From Prevotella sp. UBA7782 (GTDB lineage: Bacteria > Bacteroidota > Bacteroidia > Bacteroidales > Bacteroidaceae), in NCBI GenBank assembly GCA_002480935.1, contig DLDC01000139.1, positions 4,730 to 15,056 on the forward strand: a stretch of DNA of 10,327 nucleotides, in the 5' to 3' direction. Shown here in pieces: positions 6,504 through 10,327 of this stretch (position 1 is the first letter of the stretch; each line of letters starts with the position of its first letter). The translations under genes and the position numbers were made by a program. Under the pieces are notes generated by a model, which was not told where the DNA came from, ran no database searches, and worked only from the letters and a program-made list of their open reading frames with translations.

Positions 6504-8014
6504 TACTTCACCTCGAAGCTGATGTGATACATGCCTGCATAGGCATTGGGCAGATGAGAGAACATGGCTATTATCTTGCTTGTTGTGTAGGCTTGCTTGT
6601 TGATGCGGTTCATCACGAAACTGTCTGACTGGGCATTCGCCTCACCGCCAAGCACACTGAACTGCGCTTTCAGGGCATCATCGGCCAGTGCACGATATTC
6701 ATTGGCATCACTGGTATAAACGTTAATGCATCGCAAGGTGTACAGGCCGTCGGCTCCTTTCATACACTGAAAGCTTATCTGCCTGGGATGATCACCGGTT
6801 ATCACATCCTTTCCGCTCTGCGCGTCATAGGTCATGTCGCGTGTATAGCACAACTCTTGCAGGTTGCCAAAGATGTTCAGCTTACTGGCCCGCGCCACTC
6901 CGAAGCGATGGGCAAAGGCGGCAAAGTAATTTTCGGGATGGGTATTGGTCTGCTCATTGAGCAACAGGCTGAGCAATTCCTGTAAATTGAAGTGCTTAGC
7001 AGCTGCCACAGGCTGCTGAATTTCGGCCTGCACGGCGCTGGGCTGAGGCGTTTCGGCGGCTTTGGGAGCGTGCTGAGAAACGGCTGGCGCAGGATGCCTT
7101 TGCCGCATATAAGCATTCAAGGCCCTGTCTACCTGCTGCTTACGCAGATTTTCTGATTTACGCTTATTACTTGCTAAGGGAGAGAGTGAGGCCACTACAC
7201 GCCACTGTGCCAAGCTCAGTGAGTCTACAGCCTGCGCCCGTGAGGGTCTTCTGTTGGCCACGGCAGGTTGCTCTTTCTTGACCGAAGCCGGCTTGGCGGC
7301 CACGGCAGGCTGCGTTGTTGAGGCTGAGGCTGTTGGTTTGGTGACAGCAGACTTATGCGCGTCTGTCGCTGCCTGCTGATGGCTTTGAGGCTTGGATGCT
7401 TGACCAGCGGCTGCCTGGCGCATGAGCGTGACTTCGTCTTTGCGATACTGGTCTACAAAGGGGTCTTCGTTGGTGACCCGGTTGATGTAGGGGTCTCTCC
7501 CACCCCGTTGCTCGCTCACCTTACTTCCATTCTTCCACACCTCCGTATGTTCCAACATTCCGTTTTTGTCATATACACATGTGGTGCCATCCAGCACGCC
7601 GTTGCGGTAACAGAGCTTCATGCCTACGCTGCCATCAGGGAAGAACGAGATGGCCCGGCCATTGGCCTTGCCATGTGTGTACATCATGATAGACTCTACA
7701 CGTCCTGACGGAAAGAACGTGCGAACCATGCCGTTGAGCACTGTGGCCTTGTCGTCAAATCTGCTGAAGGTGATATAATGCTTCTCACTCTTGAGCTGTC
7801 CGTTCATGTAGAAGTCCATCAATATCTTCTTGTGCTGGGCATCTGTGGCCAAGACACGATAGTAAGCGGCTGAGCGAGCGGAGCTTACTCCCTTGCCGTT
7901 CTTATCATAGAAGATAGCTCCATGGGGTATTCCGCGAAGCTTCTGAGTGCTCTGAGCGTACAGCAAAACAGGCATCAAGCCCGCCAATAATAGTATATAA
8001 AAGAAATGTTTCAT
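6503..8014 (-). CDS. Secreted MORN_2-repeat protein with Ala/Gln/Pro-rich linker and novel C-terminal domain
   Basis: A complete 503-residue exported protein. A signal peptide of about 20 residues (ends LLYA before QS) is followed by four degenerate MORN_2-type repeats of the YwqK antitoxin-like family, roughly residues 66-80, 93-113, 117-138 and 140-162. Each has the pattern Asn/Asp-Gly, aromatic, Gly near a turn (for example FFPSGRVES and FFPDGSVGM). Residues 200-260 and 305-340 are rich in Ala, Gln, Pro and Lys and look disordered; between them is a basic, probably helical stretch (265-305). Residues 341-503 form a compact domain I do not recognise, containing two cysteines (C389, C417) and a third at 429. 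The protein is probably periplasmic. The YwqK name does not imply a toxin-antitoxin role; no toxin gene is adjacent. It has its own promoter, and the region ends in a stem-loop. Function unknown. Confidence 0.85.
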   Translation of the reverse strand: MKHFFYILLLAGLMPVLLYAQSTQKLRGIPHGAIFYDKNGKGVSSARSAAYYRVLATDAQHKKILMDFYMNGQLKSEKHYITFSRFDDKATVLNGMVRTFFPSGRVESIMMYTHGKANGRAISFFPDGSVGMKLCYRNGVLDGTTCVYDKNGMLEHTEVWKNGSKVSEQRGGRDPYINRVTNEDPFVDQYRKDEVTLMRQAAAGQASKPQSHQQAATDAHKSAVTKPTASASTTQPAVAAKPASVKKEQPAVANRRPSRAQAVDSLSLAQWRVVASLSPLASNKRKSENLRKQQVDRALNAYMRQRHPAPAVSQHAPKAAETPQPSAVQAEIQQPVAAAKHFNLQELLSLLLNEQTNTHPENYFAAFAHRFGVARASKLNIFGNLQELCYTRDMTYDAQSGKDVITGDHPRQISFQCMKGADGLYTLRCINVYTSDANEYRALADDALKAQFSVLGGEANAQSDSFVMNRINKQAYTTSKIIAMFSHLPNAYAGMYHISFEVK

Positions 8015-8037
8015 TCCACTTGCATTATATTGTTGCG

Positions 8038-8069
8038 CAAAATTACAACTTTATTTACTTATATGCAAG
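8038..8069 (-). promoter_or_regulatory. Promoter CTTG-N20-TAATTTTG for the MORN_2 gene
   Basis: On the minus strand a CTTG -33 box (8069-8066), exactly 20 bp, then TAATTTTG (8045-8038) fit the Bacteroidota promoter consensus. The spacing and -33 sequence are identical to those of the pseudouridine synthase promoter. It lies wholly in the 65-bp gap after the PagL-like gene, 23 bp before the ATG at 8014, predicting a leader of about 16-19 nt. So the MORN_2 gene can be expressed independently of the upstream pair. Confidence 0.68.
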
Positions 8070-8079
8070 TCCAGGCACA

Positions 8080-9390
8080 TTACATTTTGATGGGCACAGC
8101 AAGTTCCAATCCTGTGAAATCGGCTTTCAACGCATGCGCGTTGACGTTGAAGCCCAGCGATATGCCGTTCATATTGGGCAACTCATAATGCACGCCTATG
8201 CGCTCGAAGTAGGGCTTTTCCAGTTGGTTGGCAGTGCATCCCATGTGCCGGTAGAGATAATAGCCCACGCCCATACGGGCAGAGAAACGGCCAACATAAA
8301 CCTGATGCTTCAGTGCCAGAGCCACGCTCCAGGGGCTGTGCGGCTCGTCTGCATGTCCGCTTTGGGCATCCAGATAGGCTACGCGCGAGACATAATCGCC
8401 ATAAAACACGTTCACTCCGATGCCCGAAGCCCAACGGGGAGCATACCGCCTGAGCATGTCTATCTGTAATGTGTAGGCTCCATAGAGGGCAAGATGGCGG
8501 GAGTGATAATCCTTATCCGTTTCTTTCAACTTGTATTGGTTGTTCTGCCAGCCCTCCAAGAGGGTCTTGGCTCCTACACCAAGGGTTGTTTCCAACATCC
8601 AGTAGGGCGTGAAACGAACAGCTTTCCATTGGCTGTAGGGCACTGACCCTGGTCGGCCGGTACTGCCTTCGTGGTATACCAGAGAGACAAAGGGACTGAA
8701 CACATTCACCCCTTTATTAGGTCTTTTGAGCGCACCATTGCTGTGATGCGAGAAGTCTATGCCTGCCTTGACCGACCACTCCGGGGAGAGCATGAGGCGC
8801 ACATAGGCTCCTGCCGTGAAGAAGATGTTAAGATGTGTGCCGATAAACTCGTTGTTGAAGTGTTGGTGGGGGTCGTAGGTGCTTGTAGCATAACCTATTC
8901 CTGTGCCCAGATAATAGCCTGCGCCCACCATCTTACCTCTATAGAGCGGACGATTGAACGTGGCTGAGAGGGTGTAGAAGTCGTTCAGGCGACAATAGGT
9001 TCCTTCTTCTGCCACGCTCCTGTGAAGCCTCACGCTGTGATTGCGGGTGTAGCGAAAGGCCAGGGAGAAATAAGGCAGGTTGTAGTCGGCCATCTCTCTG
9101 AGGTAGAGACTGTCGGTCGCCGAGTGTCTGCGTAACGCCCTTGCCCAGGGAAAATAATGTGCCTCGGCTTGCACGGCATAGGTTTGATTGCTCAGAAGCA
9201 TGGAGCGCGTTGCGTCATCCTGACTGACAATGCGACCGGGAAGGACTCGAAGCTCATACGAAAAGGCAGTGGGAAGGGGCGCTGATGACACTTGCCGTGT
9301 TGTATCGGCACAGCCGGCTGAGACTGAAAGGGATGGCAGACAAGCACAGGTTAGCAAGAAAAAATTAGTCAAGAGATTCTTTATGCGCAT
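8080..9390 (-). CDS. PagL/acyloxyacyl hydrolase-like outer-membrane beta-barrel protein
   Basis: A complete 436-residue protein resembling the PagL-type lipid A 3-O-deacylase family as found in Bacteroidota. An N-terminal signal of about 25 residues is present; SAGC at 24-27 is only a weak lipobox, so signal peptidase I cleavage is as likely. Many alternating aromatic and polar stretches fit outer-membrane beta-strands (for example 155-170, 186-200, 204-213, 354-379). The diagnostic block is DFSHHSNGALKRPNKGVN (212-229): H215 and S217 match the PagL His-x-Ser pair. The position matching the PagL catalytic Glu appears to be N229, so deacylase activity is in doubt. PagL itself is about 150 residues; here some 200 residues follow the motif, so the barrel is larger. 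It starts four bases after the ClC gene, so the two are probably one operon. Family membership is likely; enzyme function is unproven. Confidence 0.72.
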   Translation of the reverse strand: MRIKNLLTNFFLLTCACLPSLSVSAGCADTTRQVSSAPLPTAFSYELRVLPGRIVSQDDATRSMLLSNQTYAVQAEAHYFPWARALRRHSATDSLYLREMADYNLPYFSLAFRYTRNHSVRLHRSVAEEGTYCRLNDFYTLSATFNRPLYRGKMVGAGYYLGTGIGYATSTYDPHQHFNNEFIGTHLNIFFTAGAYVRLMLSPEWSVKAGIDFSHHSNGALKRPNKGVNVFSPFVSLVYHEGSTGRPGSVPYSQWKAVRFTPYWMLETTLGVGAKTLLEGWQNNQYKLKETDKDYHSRHLALYGAYTLQIDMLRRYAPRWASGIGVNVFYGDYVSRVAYLDAQSGHADEPHSPWSVALALKHQVYVGRFSARMGVGYYLYRHMGCTANQLEKPYFERIGVHYELPNMNGISLGFNVNAHALKADFTGLELAVPIKM

Positions 9391-9394
9391 AAGC

Positions 9395-10327
9395 TTACTC
9401 CTCGCTAAGGTCGGCTACCATTTTTCTATACATCGTGAAGAGACGGTTGCGTGAGATGAAACCCAGCAACTTGTCGTTGTCATCAAGCACCGGCAGCACC
9501 AAAGCGCCGGTCTTATCAAAGATGTTCATCACGTCTTCCATAGACTGCTTCATGCTGAGCGTGGCTACGGGAGGCGTCATGAGGTCCTTGACATGAAACC
9601 TATGATACAGCTCGGTGCGGAAAACGATGTTCCTAATCTTGTTGATGTCAATCTCACCCATGAAGGTTCCGTTCTGATTAACAACGGGTAGGTAAGAGTC
9701 ACGGCTATGACTGATAGCGTGAACCATCTGACCCATCTCCATATCTGGCATAACGGCCGTGTAATCGTGCTCCATCACACTGTCTAGACTCATCAGGGTG
9801 AGCACCGACTTATCGGTGTGATGCGTGAGCAGCTTGCCCTCTCTGGCCAGTCGCTGGGCGTAGATGCTGTGACGCTCAAAGATGTTGGTGGTGAGGTAAG
9901 AGGCCACCGTAACAATCATCAGGGGCAGAAACAGCTGATAGCCACCCGTAAGCTCGGCAATGAGAAAGATGCCCGTGAGGGGCGCATGCATCACGCCGGA
10001 CATGACGGCTGCCATGCCCAAGAGGGTGAAATTGGTTTCAGGAATGTAAACGCCTATCTGCTCCATATTCCAAAAGCGGGAGAAGAAGAAGCCCATAAAA
10101 CCGCCTATGAACAGCGAGGGGGCAAAGGTTCCGCCGCATCCGCCACCGCCATTGGTGGCCGAAGTGGCAAACACCTTGGTCAGGGTGACCAGTCCCACGT
10201 AGAGAAGCAACAGATTGGCGTGGCCGGCAAAGAGCGAACCGCGCAAGATAGAGTCCCAATCGGCCTCTGTCTTGCCCGTTATGAAGATGTCGAGAATGTC
10301 GTAACCCTCACCATAGAGCGAGGGAAA
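9395..10327 (-). CDS. ClC-type chloride channel/transporter with two CBS domains, N-terminus beyond the window
   Basis: The 310 visible residues are the C-terminal half of a ClC family anion channel or proton-coupled antiporter in the inner membrane. The fragment opens in frame at the right edge with FPSLYGEGY, a typical ClC helix start. The conserved anion-pathway motif GxFxP is present as GGTFAPSLF (65-73), followed by helices through MSGVMHAPLTGIFLIAELTGG (109-129). Two cytoplasmic CBS domains follow, about 183-236 and 246-302; such domains often bind adenine nucleotides and gate the channel. The selectivity motif GSGIP and the gating Glu lie upstream, outside the window, so channel versus antiporter cannot be judged. 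The gene stops at 9395, four bases before the PagL-like start, giving a tight ClC to PagL-like unit. Its promoter is outside the window. Confidence 0.93.
   Translation of the reverse strand, partial: FPSLYGEGYDILDIFITGKTEADWDSILRGSLFAGHANLLLLYVGLVTLTKVFATSATNGGGGCGGTFAPSLFIGGFMGFFFSRFWNMEQIGVYIPETNFTLLGMAAVMSGVMHAPLTGIFLIAELTGGYQLFLPLMIVTVASYLTTNIFERHSIYAQRLAREGKLLTHHTDKSVLTLMSLDSVMEHDYTAVMPDMEMGQMVHAISHSRDSYLPVVNQNGTFMGEIDINKIRNIVFRTELYHRFHVKDLMTPPVATLSMKQSMEDVMNIFDKTGALVLPVLDDNDKLLGFISRNRLFTMYRKMVADLSEE

Noticed and set aside
6503..8014. Toxin-antitoxin system based on the YwqK-like MORN_2 repeats
   Set aside because: The antitoxin label for this repeat family is historical; the protein is exported and no toxin-like gene is adjacent.

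Overview
The window looks like a chromosomal segment from a Bacteroidota bacterium, most likely Prevotellaceae. The evidence is Bacteroidota-type promoters (-7 box TAnnTTTG, with a CTTG -33 box at two genes), a lack of clear Shine-Dalgarno sequences, plant-glycan hydrolases of types typical of that phylum (GH95, GH140), and a Bacteroidota-style acyloxyacyl hydrolase-like outer-membrane protein. The family assignment is inference. There are no rRNA or tRNA genes, transposases, CRISPR arrays or phage genes.

Layout. Positions 1-3486 (minus) hold two secreted glycoside hydrolases: a GH95 enzyme, then a GH140-type apiosidase cut by the left edge. The two overlap by one base (TGATG). Positions 3540-4916 (minus) encode an NADPH-dependent glutamate synthase (GltA/NfnB/SudA-like) that lies 53 bp upstream of GH95 in the same direction. 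A 322-bp divergent spacer (4917-5238) carries promoters for both sides. Positions 5239-6129 (plus) encode an RluA-family pseudouridine synthase whose promoter sits so close to the ATG that the mRNA may be leaderless. Six bases later comes a 54-aa two-helix membrane protein (6136-6300).

A 202-bp convergent spacer (6301-6502) is packed with inverted repeats, including a 16-bp perfect dyad with an alternative, mutually exclusive hairpin. Positions 6503-8014 (minus) encode a secreted protein with MORN_2-type repeats, a low-complexity linker and an unrecognised C-terminal domain, expressed from its own promoter. Positions 8080-9390 (minus) encode a PagL/acyloxyacyl hydrolase-like beta-barrel, 4 bp downstream of a ClC chloride channel with two CBS domains (9395 to the right edge, N-terminus missing).

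How the genes work together. GH95 and GH140 would act on the same plant polysaccharide; L-galactose and apiose occur together in rhamnogalacturonan-II (RG-II), so RG-II breakdown is the leading hypothesis. The ClC and PagL-like genes form a tight transcription unit in the cell envelope. The remaining genes look like housekeeping or unrelated neighbours. I see no clear new multi-gene system. The best leads are the MORN_2 protein's C-terminal domain, the small membrane protein, the structured repeat, the leaderless promoter, and the PagL-like protein with an altered active-site residue.
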